Source of the DNA: Prostheceraeus crozeri
Taxonomy: Eukaryota > Platyhelminthes > Polycladida > Euryleptidae
Length of the DNA: 64,000 nucleotides
Assembly (NCBI GenBank): GCA_907163375.1
Contig: CAJQUW010003578.1
Coordinates: forward strand, 1 to 64,000
Direction: 5' to 3'
The notes below the pieces were generated by a model that was given only the letters and a program-made list of their open reading frames with translations, had not been told where the DNA came from and did not search any database. Positions 1-13,177 of the stretch are shown piece after piece. Both the position numbers and the translations under genes were made by a program. Every line of letters begins with the position of its first letter. The stretch's first letter is position 1.

Positions 1-1850
<1,850 letters not shown>

Positions 1851-1929
1851 ACAGCAAGCACTAGTGAACGCGAAAATGTTCGTATGTTACCGATTCCAAC
1901 TCTGAATGTCAACGATTTTCATTTCAAAA

Positions 1930-2125
1930 ATATACACGCATTATATCATTATATTTAAAATTTTTTGATATATTATTATTATGATATATTACCATTATAT
2001 GATATATTATTATTATATATTATTATTATGCATATTATGTTATTTATATTTTTATATACATATAATTAATTGTATTTAATATATATATATATATATAATA
2101 ATAATGCAATTTTATGTACATAAAT
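1930..2125. repeat. AT-rich low-complexity stretch
   Basis: About 200 bases almost entirely of A and T, with interrupted ATT and AT repeats including a pure (AT) run near 2080-2098. It is simple-sequence DNA behind the H3 copy, with no other signal seen. Confidence 0.8.
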
Positions 2126-3883
2126 AGATTATTTAATTTAAAAAAGAGCTTCTGGATACTTCAATGCTAATCTTCATAAGTAAATTCGTGAACCCTCCCA
2201 GCAAACCAAAGAATTTGAAGTTCCACAATTTGATTATCAATCAAAATCAATTGTTCATTCCTCGAGTCCTTGGAAATCGAAATAGGTGTCAACAATGCTG
2301 TTGGTTATCAACATCTCACTTCCCGTCGCTTAAGCTTTCTGTCTACACGGCGTCGCCAGGAATCCATTTCTTTGCATTCATCTAAACCATGTTTGTGTCA
2401 ATGAAAAATGCATCAAACAGCACTCTATTTTTCGAGATTCAAAGGCTGTTTCTAATCAAGAGAAGCCAAAGATCTATCAATATTTGTGCTTTTTATTGTA
2501 ATTTGTATTTATGATCGAGATAAAGTTTTATTATTTCGTCCATATTTCATCATTTACATAAACTGATTACTCGAACAATTACAGACCGACTGTGTGAATG
2601 GTGAAAACCATCATGAACAAGTATTTTAAGAATCAAGCTTCCTTTGATTATATATTGCACTACATCCTTCTCTGTCCCTATATCATTTAAAAAGTGATGA
2701 GTTTCATGATATGACTTACTTGGTTCTTCGAAGGCTTGTGGTGAAGTTGAAGGTTGGAATCAAAAATCCTGGGTGAAATTATTGGCGCTGGTCAAAAATT
2801 TGAGATTTCGGGAGACACACAAATTTAACTAACACGTCTTTATGCTCCAACGACGATGAGAATACTGAAACTTCTAATCATCTTCAGCCACACTTTACAT
2901 TTGAACCAAGGCGGCATTTCTACATATTGATGGCTGACTAAGCATTGTTATTACTAGCTCATTAAATAACATCAAAACTACATAATGTTGTTTGACAAAG
3001 TGTCTAATGTTGTCAACACTGACCCAGATACAAAATTTTCCTGAATTGAAATGAATAAAAGTGCCTATTATTAAAGGCATTACATTTTGTTGCATGATGT
3101 TGCCTCAGTTAATTGATAACTTTCATCACATACCGGTAATGTTGTTGTTTATCTAGACACAGACACTCATGAATATACTTCACTTTAGTCCACAAACAGA
3201 GTAAACTGTTTCTTTTGACTTTATCAGCAAAAGTAATCCACTGTTTTGGCATTCAAATGGAAGTTAATTTCGATAAGCGCAATCTTGACGGTAATCACAT
3301 TTTATATTGAAATGACCCGTTCAATCAACTCATCCAATGTAGATGCTCTGGAGCAATGTACAGCGCTGGAGCATTACGTGTATTGCCATACCCGTTCTCA
3401 TCTGCGGGCCGAGGATGCGAATAAATATGGGTAGAGTTGTTATCATTGCGGTAAAGGTAGGGTAAAAATATTGAAATTATGCCTCATTTTGCTGCAAATG
3501 TAGCTTATGCTCACATGCTTCATTTAAATCAAACAACAATCTTTGTCACCGAGTCAAGAAAGCTTCAAATTGTCATTTTCATCCGCCTATCTTTGTTTTC
3601 TTGTCAACGTGGAGACAAAAGTTTCTTTTGATAATTGAAATTCATGAATTGCGAGGCTATGGATCACAAAAGTTTGTTTACACAAAACTCTGGTCTATTT
3701 AACTTTTGATCCTTTAAGTAACCATGTTGGGATGCATTCAGAAAGATTCCATGAGTTTCATTTGATTCCTTAATTAGGTATAAGACATGCTTGCATTGAT
3801 TGTAATCACTATGACAACTGACGTGTGATGGCGAGGGTTTGATCAACCTGCCAATTGACATAGTGCATATAATCGGCTCGTGG
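2126..3883. other. Intergenic, nothing recognised
   Basis: No gene recognised. A frame at 3246-3434 has a hydrophobic N-terminus resembling a signal anchor, but it lacks an ATG start and matches no family I know; it could at most be an exon. Confidence 0.4.
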
Positions 3884-3950
3884 CTCAGTTGATAGAACAG
3901 AGGTCTAGTTAACTTAGGTCGTAAGTTCGAATCCTACCAGCACAGAATTA
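3884..3950 (+). repeat. tRNA-derived SINE head or tRNA pseudogene
   Basis: The stretch has a good Pol III A box (TGGCTCAGTTGATAG) and B box (AGTTCGAATCC), with D-arm and T-arm like halves at tRNA spacing. The two acceptor-stem halves do not pair, so it is unlikely to fold as a functional tRNA. A tRNA-derived SINE head or tRNA relic fits best. The body and 3' end of the SINE are not clear. Confidence 0.6.
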
Positions 3951-4157
3951 AATATTTTGTTTATCTGCTTCGCGCAGATGAATCTAGTTCTGTGCCTACC
4001 AGTCACACATCTTTTACGTGGTAATTTGATCTATCTTTTATTTCATTTCATTCCATTGTTAATTAGCCGGGAAGATAAAAATCTTTCAAACAACTGTACC
4101 GTTCAAATTCATGAACTTATCACCCTCATGTAAAAAATGATAATAGACGGGTATCAC

Positions 4158-4521
4158 CAGGCACCCTAGGATTCTGCGCTCGAAATTTCGAATTTCTGCG
4201 CCCGATTTTCGTAAATTCTGCGTTTTTCTGCGATCTAGCGCTTTGTACACAATTTAGCCGTATTTCTTATAAGTGCAACGAGTAAGGCTCGTATAAATCG
4301 CATTATTATATTATTAGGTAACTACATGTTGAAAAAGCTTGTTCTGAATAAAATTATGTTCCGATATAATAAGCCTATATCCCATCATATATACCGCATA
4401 GGTTCAATATTCCGTATGTACATAGCCTATGCCTGTGGTCCTATGATGCCTGGTACTACAATGTATGTGTACATATAAAAGTCGGAATTCCAAACGAATT
4501 TTATAAAAGGCATGGATCAAA

Positions 4522-4552
<31 letters not shown>

Positions 4553-5068
4553 TCGAGGGTAACTTTCAGCATGTCTTTTAAGTTGTCGTCTTCAAGATTT
4601 TGTCTCCTACATGTATCTACATTACGAAACTACTAAAAGATCACTCAACAAGAGCGCTATTAACAGGCAATTGAAGTCGAAGCAGCTAGATGTAGAACTC
4701 TGCTCCGAAATAATACCCAAAATTTCAAACTGTTTGATGGTGATGCTTCTTTTGCAAGCCCAACATAGATAGGTCACTCATCAACGCAGGTGTCTGGCAA
4801 TAGTAAACTTGCCTTCAGTGAAGCGTAATCCGCAGTAAGTGTAGATAATTTAATTAAATCCAAAATGCTGATCATGGGCACGTGATAATATAATGGAGAT
4901 AAAGATCTGTAGTTGATATATATGCTATCATTTAATCGAAAACAGCATTAATAAAGAGGTCTGCGTACTTTTTATTCAAATTGTAGAAAATCTTCGTTTT
5001 TCTGCGATTTCCATCGTTTTCTGCATTTTCTGCAATTATCCGCGCTTCGCAGAATCCTAGGGTCCCTG
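4158..5068. mobile_element. Non-autonomous hAT-like element 1
   Basis: 911-bp element with inverted ends: CAGGCACCCTAGGATTCTGCG at the left and its near complement at 5048-5068. Flanking 8-bp duplications are ggtatcac (4150-4157) and gttatcac (5069-5076), with one mismatch. Short TIRs starting CAG and 8-bp duplications are typical of hAT. The interior has T-rich TTCTGCG-type subterminal repeats at both ends, a pure (AG)n microsatellite near 4528-4552, and no transposase frame. Confidence 0.8.
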
Positions 5069-5872
5069 GTTATCACACAACTAACTATTCGACAGACTGA
5101 ATGGTTCCACCATTTATCAAATAATGTAGAACTATGTTTGCTGGCGAAGCATGATCTGACTTTAATTTTATCAAAACAACTTCAACTGTCAAACACACAA
5201 TTAATCTTAGATTAAGAAAAGGAGTGTATTAATAATTGCTTTAAGGACAAATGTGAGGTCAGGGACCATTAAAAATCCATCATTGATGAGGAGAAGAAGC
5301 TTTGAGACCTTTCAGAATGGGAAGTTTTGCTTTCTGTTAGCATGAGAATAGGACGAGTGTAATGCAGCTTTAAGTAAAATATTTACCTTGCGACTATTGG
5401 TGAACGTAGGAACATAATGAAAATGTCCACGGGTGGAATCTGCGGCACAGGTGGGTAAGCGTATGCAGAATAAAATTCTGGTGGGCACACGTAGGAAAAT
5501 TCGTCTGCTTGCAAGGATGCTCTACTCAGCATACCCCTTGGTTCCAGCCTAGCTTCTAGTTGAAAGTCAGAAAAGTGATTGGTGGCTTCAACTGAAGTTA
5601 AAAAATATGAAAAGTTGGAGAATGTCGCCGAGAAATAGGAAAATTATGTTTGCAATGAGACTTGAAGAAAGCCTTTGCTAGTCAACAAAAATATCAATTC
5701 AATAGGCTATAGAAGATTCACTGAGGTCATCCGATTCTTTGTTTGTTTTCAAAGTTAAATTTCTGACAGGCATCATGATCATTACTCAACCAATTCAAAA
5801 AATCATGTAATATTTATTTTACTTTAAGTATTCAATCATTAAAGTTATCTGGGAAGAGACCTGTTTCAGAAA
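5069..5872. other. Intergenic, nothing recognised
   Basis: About 800 bases between two hAT-like elements with no long frame and no family match that I can see. Confidence 0.5.
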
Positions 5873-6619
5873 CAGGGATGCGGAGTCGGAGTCCTATCAA
5901 ATGATAAGACTCCGTACTCCGGCCTATCATTAGACCCGAAATATAATACTAGCAAATTATTTGTCCTTGTGCATAGCTGTCACTGTCTTGATGTCAACTT
6001 TCTCCGTCAAACAAAAAGCCCACAGACACTGCTGCATGCAAAGCTTGTAATAGGTTAGGGAATGAACCGTGATTGTGAAAAAAGGATTGTCTTTTCACTC
6101 GGTGATTTAGTAGAAAAGACAAGCCTTCCTAGCTTCGATCATACCTACGCACCAAAGGTCACGTCAGAGACAAAATGAAATACTAGTTGCTTGAGAACAT
6201 TACCTCTTATCCAAACGCTAGTCTTGTGTGATGGTTCCTCCAAAACTCAAATTAAAATTGAAAGTGTACTTATATTTCTTGGAGAAGGATGGGGAATCTT
6301 CCTGCCTGGTAGAGAATGGAGAAGAACCGTGTGAAGCACACATCAACAAGATGGGAGGAGCCGAGTCGTATGCATTCAACTGAAAGCGACATTTGATCAA
6401 CTTTCATCGAAAATGATTGAATTGATACAGCAATGATCATTAAATGTAGGTTCAGGTAAACCTATAACGATCTATGGTGTAGGTTACCAGTTTTTTAAAA
6501 CTAGCTATAAATACTTGCCACCCGGAGTCGGAGTCCTATCAAAAGCCGGAGTCCTATCAACCCCCGGAGTCGGAATCGGAGTCGGAGTCCTATCAAAATT
6601 GTAGGACTCCGCATCCCTG
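5873..6619. mobile_element. Non-autonomous hAT-like element 2
   Basis: 747-bp segment with inverted ends starting CAGGGATGCGGAGTC and closing with the complement at 6605-6619. Both ends carry repeats of GGAGTCGGAGTCCTATCAA, once or twice at the left and several times at 6524-6597. No transposase frame is present. The end sequence is hAT-like, but I could not find a clean 8-bp target duplication, so the assignment is softer than for its neighbours. Confidence 0.6.
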
Positions 6620-7495
6620 GAAAATGAATACTCTTACAATCACATATGAAACATTTCTTGATACACAGACTTCCCATGGCTATATGAGGGCATCATAGTT
6701 GCCTCTTGCTTTCACAGCATTTGAGATAATTAAAAACTTTCTGGAAATGGATAATTAAAAATTCTTTCTGGAATGGTGAATAAACCTTAGCCGTACTAAC
6801 ATGAGGGCATATTAAGCATGTTCCATGGTCAGTAGTCAACAATTTTACCTAATTGTAGGGTAGGTATACATGTAGCAGGTAAAATGACAACTCAAAAAGT
6901 GCTAGTATTCGGTGAAAATTCTATATCAAAAGATTCATCTTTTTGCGGAGAATAATTAAATTCAAGGTGTCTAAAAAATAATTGATCGTAAACAGTTTTT
7001 GCAAATTATTCCTAAGTTTGCACTGCTATTTGATACTTGAGAATTCGATATTTAAGTGGGAAACTTATTGGATATGAAATGGAATGAAAATTTTCTGATA
7101 AGGATCTTTAGCATTCAATTGATAAGTTAATGAAGTGAATTGCCACGGAAACTTCATGAGCAGCATTGCAAAAGGTCCATACAAAGAATTGAGAACTATA
7201 TTCTGCTTCTTGGCTCAAATTCCGTGCGTTGTTAAACTTAGCAAATTTAGTCAATAGCTTATTTTATCAATCGGCCATGTGGAGAGTTGTCAAGCATAGA
7301 CTTGTCTAAATTATTCGAAACGAACTTCATTGACACTGGAACAGTGGGAAATTCTTTATACCTAGAACAGCGAAAGCCGTCAATTGACGATTTTCATCTA
7401 AAGTCTTTCTTTTTGAATAATAAGAATTATAAAGACACATGAAACTATGCTATATTTTATAGATTATTATTTAGTGATACATTCATACATTCAGC
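6620..7495. other. Intergenic, nothing recognised
   Basis: AT-rich stretch without a supported gene or repeat. Confidence 0.5.
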
Positions 7496-7738
7496 CAGGT
7501 CGTGACTTGCCGAAGTGCCGTCCCAGGGCACATTCGGGGATGCCGCCCCCATGGTAATTACATATTCCATTTTTTAAAGCATGTTTTACCTATTTTGAAG
7601 GATGTTACCTCTTCAAAAGCTTTACAATAAATATTTTGGCCCTAACCACGTCCTTGTTGTAAGTGAGATCCAAGGGACCGCCTGAGTGCCGCCCCCGGGC
7701 ACGTGCCCGTATATGCCCCACAGCAAGTCCCGACCCTA
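7496..7738. mobile_element. Non-autonomous hAT-like element 3 (MITE)
   Basis: 243-bp element. Inverted ends AGGTCGTGACTTGC (left) and the complement of AGGGTCGGGACTTGC (right), each followed inward by a GC-rich block around GTGCC and GGGCAC. The 8-bp flanks cattcagc (7488-7495) and cactcagc (7739-7746) match at 7 of 8 positions. No coding capacity. It ends about 100 bp before the Polinton. Confidence 0.75.
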
Positions 7739-7843
7739 CACTCAGCAACAACAGCCGAAACTGACCGCTTCCACTTGATCTCAGTTTACCGCATAGAGAA
7801 AGGGAGTGGCATCGTGTGATCTCCCAGACTGACGGCCTACATG

Positions 7844-8090
7844 AGTAGGAGAGTCTAGCCCCTTACACCACACTTTTCACGAAAGGTCATGCCCTGCTCT
7901 TTCATCGGAGCACACGCCCACGCATCAGAGCACGGGTAGCGAAGAGGACAGGAAACGGAGCACACGCCCACGCATCGGCGCACTTGGGGTAAGAGCACGG
8001 AGCACCAATCGGAGCACGCGGCGCCGAGCACGTGTGATGAGTCACAGCAAGGTATATAAGGAAGGCGCTGTCAGAGAAATTCATTCTCAT
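7844..8090 (+). repeat. Polinton left terminal inverted repeat
   Basis: 247 bp, mirrored at 32457-32703 with three differences. The inner edge lies just before the first start codon at each end, so the TIR contains the complete promoter of both terminal genes. It holds about eight RGAGCAC-type heptamers, two of them within a 20-bp unit CGGAGCACACGCCCACGCAT or a close variant. Confidence 0.95.
8005..8060 (+). promoter_or_regulatory. Left TIR promoter (CCAAT, E-box, AP-1, TATA)
   Basis: Ordered consensus sites upstream of the polymerase start: CCAAT at 8005-8009, CACGTG at 8029-8034, TGAGTCA at 8038-8044 and TATATAAG at 8053-8060, with the ATG at 8098. The same array sits in the right TIR pointing the other way. 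The sites are read directly; use of host bHLH and AP-1-type factors is inference. Confidence 0.7.
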
Positions 8091-8097
8091 TCTAACC

Positions 8098-11000
8098 ATG
8101 CAGTACACGTGTCAATTCTGCTGTCAGTCCTTCTCTCGCTTTCAAGACTGTATTGCCCATGGAGCAGCGGAGACGGGTCGCAACTATTGTTGGACATGCT
8201 GTAAATGGTATGGAGACGAACACGGTTGCCGCGCGTTTAATTATGGTGATGACAATGACTTGCTGTGTTTGGATTGCGACGGAAGTTTCGACGTGGAGGC
8301 GTACCATAAGCATGCGTGTGTGGGACGATGTCGCTACTGCGATACAGTGGTGAATGCTGAAGCGGAAGGATGGGATGAACATTTGTGTCCCTACCTGTTT
8401 GAGTTCATGCAAGAGGGCGGTGCAGCTGTGGAAGAAGAACGGATCATGGACGGTCGCAGGCATAATTATCGATTTACCACTCATCAAGCCACGAATGAAT
8501 GGAAGGTATATTTAAATTCAATATATGCAGACTTGTATCGTGTCATTGTGCAACAACACCCCCACGAAGATGTGAAAGTGTTTGTGAGTATGAGACTCAG
8601 GTTTGGCAAGATGAATATGTCGACGGGCGAAGAGGAAGTGAGAGACATCACCACACCCTCATACATTCACGAAGGCGTCCAAGCACGTAACTTTAATACA
8701 TGGTTCCGTGACATGGTGTCAAAGTTTGAAGAATTTATTGAAGACTTTCAAGAAGACGGATCAGGATTTGCGGTGAAGGAAGTGTTGGAGTTACTGGTTC
8801 AAACAAGTTCCTTCCCTAATTTTCGCATGGGCGCACCGATTCCTATCCACCGAGATATCAAGCTCTGCAAAGGCATATGTGTGTTTGAGTGCAACACGTA
8901 TACATCGCATTGTTTTCAAGACAGTGTCCTCTATGCACTTGCCTACCAAGACAATCGCATTCCTCGACGTGAACGTGTTGATCCCCGCACCAAGAAATCC
9001 TATGTCAGTTATCAGAATCGTCTTCATGCAGTGCGCAAGTTGAATTTGAACCAGTATTATCATCTAGACTTTTCCATGATGACGTCAGAGGGGTTGATGA
9101 ATACACGAGATATTCAGGAGTTCGAAAAGAAGAACAATATCATTCTTCGCATCCACGTACATGACAGTAAAGGATTTGTGGGCCAATTATACCCGGTCCG
9201 TCAAGCTGTGAAGGAGAACACACGCATTGTTCATCTGGTGATGGTGACGCGGTACGATATGGAGGATCAGTCTGGACATTTTCTTCCCGTGACGGATTTT
9301 CAGAAATGCGCTCGCATGTGGTATCGGAACATGAGCCAAACGCAAGTGAAACGATTTGAAACATGCGAGTTATGTAGCTTACGATTCAATTTCTACGAGA
9401 AGGGTATAAAGTTTGGAAAGACAAAGGATATGGCGCACAAAGAACGTCTGGAACATCAAGCCAAATGCGATGGAGGAGTTTTTCAGATGGAAACAACTCC
9501 GGAAGATACGAAACCGCACGAATTTATCGACCACGCGAAAACCACTCAACCCCTCGCTGTGATGTATGCAGAAATTGAGAGCATGATTGATTCCGTGTCC
9601 AAGAAGCATACGGCAGCGTATGTGGGATCCTATGTGGTGTGGCATCCGGCGCTGGACATGAAAGAATCGGTGGTGATCCATAAGGGGAACGAGTGCATTC
9701 CAGCCTTTATTACACACATCAGACAGGTGAGCATGTCGATGTTTAATCACATGGAAGAGACGAAGAATAACATGACGCTGACGGAGGATGATATGCGGGA
9801 CTATGAACAGACAGCTCAATGTAACATGTGCGGATGTGATGTAAAACCCCAGAAGCAAGGTGAAAAGAATGGGCCTACGACAAAGGTGCGAGACCACGAT
9901 CATATCACGGGCAAGTATCTGCAAACCCTGTGCAATGCATGTAACCTGCGACGACGTCAATCCCGGACCACATTAAACATCTTGTTTCACAATTGGAAGG
10001 GATATGACAGTCACCAGGTGATTGTACAAGGGTTTACCAAGTTGGATCACAAGTATAGGATCGAGCCCATTTTTGTGTCAGGAGACAAGACGTTGGGAGT
10101 GACCATCTTTCTTCCCATGCCATCCAATACCATATATAAACTCCCATTCATCGATTCATGTCAGTTTTTGAAAGACTCTCCAAACAATTTGTCAACGACC
10201 ATCAGTGACTTTCCTCACTCAAATCACATATTGAGCAACGTCTATCCGAATTGAGATCACACATCTATTCGGAAAGGATATTTTCCCTATACATATTTTG
10301 ACTGTTGGGATCGTATCCACGAGACTCAATTGCCTCCGAAGGAAGCATTTTACAATGATTTGAGTGAGAAGGAGTTGGAAGAGGATGAGTATGCTGTGGC
10401 ACAAAAGGCGTGGACAGAGACGGGGTGCAGCACGTTTGAAGATTATATCCACTATTATTTGACAGTAGATGTAGCCTTGCTCGCAGACATCTTCGAACAC
10501 TTTCGAAATGAAATACGCGACGTGTCTGCATTGGACCCCATCCACTATTTCGGCACACCTGGCTTCACCTATTCATTTTTCTTTAAAAAGACACAGGTCA
10601 AGTTGGAGAAATTGCATGACGTGGATATGTACCGCGTGTTTGAAGCAGGGATTCGTGAAGGGATGACATTTGTGAATCAGCACCGCGCGCAAGCAGAAGA
10701 AGGTACTCACCTGTTTTATATAGATGCGAACATTTTATACGGTGCGGCCATGATGGGACCTTTGCCGAAGGATTGTTTGCCTGGGTACGACCGGAGGTCT
10801 TGGTGGACATCAACGACGAATGGGTGAGACGATACAATGTCAATGGCACCACGGGTCATGTACTGTGCGTCGATTTGGAATATCCCCCACACGTCCAAGA
10901 TGCTACGGAAGATTTACCATTGGCTCCTTACCGCGGGACGGCGAAATGGGAGGACATGTCTCCCTATATGCAAGAGCTATGGCAAGAGTTGAACGGGAAC

Positions 11001-12050
11001 CGACCCTTTCACTCAGCCAACAAGTTAATGATGACGCACGAAAATCGCAAAGAGTATGTGGTACATATCGCTGCTCTCAAGTATTATGTGGAGAAGGGCT
11101 TACATATCACCAAGGTTCATTACGGGATCTCCTTCAACCAAGAACCGTATATTCGCCCATATGTTCAATACCATACGCAAGAACGCGCCAAGGCAACCAC
11201 GAAAATGCGCCGCAATCTCCACAAGTTGATGGTGAACGCACTGTACGGCAAGACGATGGGGAATGTGCGGAAATATGAGAAGCACTATTTTGTACAATCA
11301 CCAAATGTATTTAGCAAATGGACACGTCATCCCTATTGCCAATCTTTCTTCAACATCAGCGACAAAGCCGTGGTGGTGAATGTGCGCAAGACCAAGGTAG
11401 ACTTGAACAAGCCCATTTATATCGGGCAATGCATCCTGGACAACAGCAAGATTATTATGTACAAGCTGTTTGACCAGTGGAAAGCCAACAAGACGTGCAC
11501 CTCAGTGGAACTCATTGGTGGGGACACAGACTCCTTCTTCCTCAAAGTCCGCAGCCGGTATACACGCGAAGAAGTGCTGCGTTCGTTTGACAACATCCCC
11601 ACTTTTATTGATACGCAGGCGAAAGGTGTTCTCGATACCTCAAATTATCGCGTGACTCATCCAGAGAGACGTACCGAGAATGCGAATCGTTTGGGATGTT
11701 TCAAGGACGAGTGTGTGGGGGATAGGGTGAAGGAGTTTGTATGTTTGAGTGCCAAGATGTACTCTTACATTGTCCTCAAAGGCAATGAGGAAGAAATCCA
11801 CGACTGTCACATGAAAGGAGTGTGTCAAGCAAAGAAGCGACAAGTGAAACATCAGAATTATGTGGACGCATTTGAAAAACATTCCATTACCACAGTGTCA
11901 CAAACCCTCCTCCAATCCCAACACCACGAGATGAGAACAGTGACGCAATTGAAGAAGGCCTTAAGTATCTGGGAGGACAAGCGGTGTTGGTATTTACCCA
12001 ATCAGAGCCTTCCATACGGTAACCATCGCCTATATGAAGAAGGGTATCTA
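8098..12050 (+). pseudogene. Protein-primed DNA polymerase B (Polinton pPolB), broken
   Basis: Replicative polymerase of the element, expected to copy the linear genome by protein priming. The N-terminus (8098 to about 8420) is a Cys/His-rich multi-finger module also found in the gene at 31093-32007. A frame near 9850-9950 shows the zinc or HNH-like block with DHDHITGKY that many pPolBs share. Next come 3'-5' exonuclease-type motifs (HNWKGYDSHQ near 9990-10017; YYLTVDVALLAD near 10455-10490) and polymerase motif A (DANILYG near 10724), motif B (LMVNALYGKT near 11226) and motif C (GGDTDS near 11515). The ATG is 38 nt after a TATA box in the TIR. This copy is broken, with about two or three breaks. 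The 3' limit is approximate because the next gene follows closely. Confidence 0.93.
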
Positions 12051-12059
12051 CACCCCGTT

Positions 12060-12661
12060 CTCAAAAATGTCAAGGATCTGCAACCGCATGGTGGAGCTCA
12101 GAGCATCCTCCGCAATACCACTGCAGACTACCGCAACTCCCTCTGGCCACATACCGAGCATCACGCCCTTGTCGAGTCTATTGGAAATGGAACTCTTCGG
12201 TCGATGTACAGATTTTTCCACGGGGGTGTATCCAAATTTTGGGCAACCACTCTCTGGAAACCTACGATCGTATTTGTAAAGAGATGCGCCAATTACTCGC
12301 CCCCTACGGATTGGACGTGAGCGGCCCAATCACAAAATCCTGCACCGTCCAATGTCAATGGAACTATACAAAAGACCGCATGCAAACCATTCAACAGTTG
12401 CCATCGACATCAGTGATTTTCAACGAGCGCGAGCTGTTTCCCGGAACGTTAATACGCAAAGGTAAATTACACTGTTCCTTCTTTTCCAACGGACGTGTGA
12501 TTGTGACGGGTGTTTTATCGATTGCAGAAGCGGAATCTTTGGTGGAAGACATTCTCAAATCCCTATTCGAAGGAGATTCCCTCAATGAATCGACAGCAAC
12601 TAGTATCCCAACGTCGTGGGTTGTCGCAAGAGACCTGGGATATTCATTCAAAGCGATATAA
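12060..12661 (+). pseudogene. TBP-like protein, broken copy
   Basis: An open frame at 12239-12661 matches the second repeat of TATA-binding protein. It contains SCTVQC, then ELFPG (residues 65-69), then FFSNGRVIVTG (81-91), then a helix rich in Ala, Glu and Leu. These align in order and spacing with SCDVKF, ELFPG and FVSGKVVLTG of cellular TBP. Fainter similarity to the first repeat lies just upstream, so a two-repeat saddle is likely for the family. TBP binds the minor groove of core promoters and seeds the Pol II pre-initiation complex. The gene lies directly behind the polymerase and before a RING gene. The copy is broken (about one break). I do not know of a TBP gene as a standard Polinton gene. 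Confidence 0.75.
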
Positions 12662-12662
12662 A
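12657..12662 (+). promoter_or_regulatory. TATA box of RING gene
   Basis: TATAAA lies across the 3' end of the TBP-like frame and 53 nt before the first ATG of the RING gene. Placed in the TATA class together with the polymerase, exonuclease and 508-aa genes. Confidence 0.5.
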
Positions 12663-12715
12663 CGGTAACACATATCAATGAAACGATCACTGCTGGTGAA
12701 TTAGTGGATCGCCTC

Positions 12716-13087
12716 ATGGATCTCGATGAGCATGCTATGAATCACCATTTGGAGCGTAGGTGGATAGAGGATGACTTCCTGCTACACTGCAATACAATGA
12801 CATTGGCGCGATCTGGAGTGAAAAAAGTGAAAAAAGTGAGATTTGCAACGGATGTGTCAGATAACTCTTCCCATAAAAGTGACTTTAGAAAGAAATTAGA
12901 AGAAGAGACATTTCAATTATTATGTGAACGGAACTGTGTTACATGTTTTAAACAGGAACGATCCCTTCTCTTTTTACCATGTTCTCATAATGTTATGTGT
13001 TCTACATGTTATAATCCCTTTGAAACGTCATCTTGTCCCCTTTGTGATCAAGACATTGCTTCAACAGTCACTGTCTATCGTGCATGA
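12716..13087 (+). CDS. RING-finger protein with KVRF motif
   Basis: 123-aa protein from the first ATG; a GTG four codons earlier is unlikely as a start in a eukaryotic host. The C-terminal half is a clean C3HC4 RING: Cys 74, 77, 89, His 91, Cys 95, 98, 107, 110. It ends in a short beta strand (TVTVY), as the RINGs of IAP-type E3 ubiquitin ligases do. A probable ubiquitin ligase that could target host defence or cell-death proteins. The middle has a KVRF motif (residues 40-43) in a basic context, matching the protein-phosphatase-1 docking pattern RVxF also used by GADD34; no further GADD34-like segment follows. No BIR domain is present. It ends 117 nt before the convergent protease, with an AATAAA at 13178. 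The frame looks whole. Confidence 0.85.
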   Translation: MDLDEHAMNHHLERRWIEDDFLLHCNTMTLARSGVKKVKKVRFATDVSDNSSHKSDFRKKLEEETFQLLCERNCVTCFKQERSLLFLPCSHNVMCSTCYNPFETSSCPLCDQDIASTVTVYRA

Positions 13088-13177
13088 TGTACGGAAAAGC
13101 TCTGTGTATAGTGTATAGTGTACTATCACGAGTGACTGAACCTTGTACAAAACCTTGTAGTATTATCCTCTGTCTGA

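Noticed and set aside
3246-3434. Signal-anchor-like open frame
   Set aside because: No ATG start, no family match, and the hydrophobic run can come from AT-rich DNA.
3884-3950. Functional tRNA gene
   Set aside because: A and B boxes are good but the acceptor stem halves do not pair; kept as a SINE or tRNA relic.
8092-9960. Long leftward frames opposite the polymerase (8092-8487, 9379-9960)
   Set aside because: They are antisense shadows of the polymerase with His/Cys-rich composition from complementary codons; no motif.
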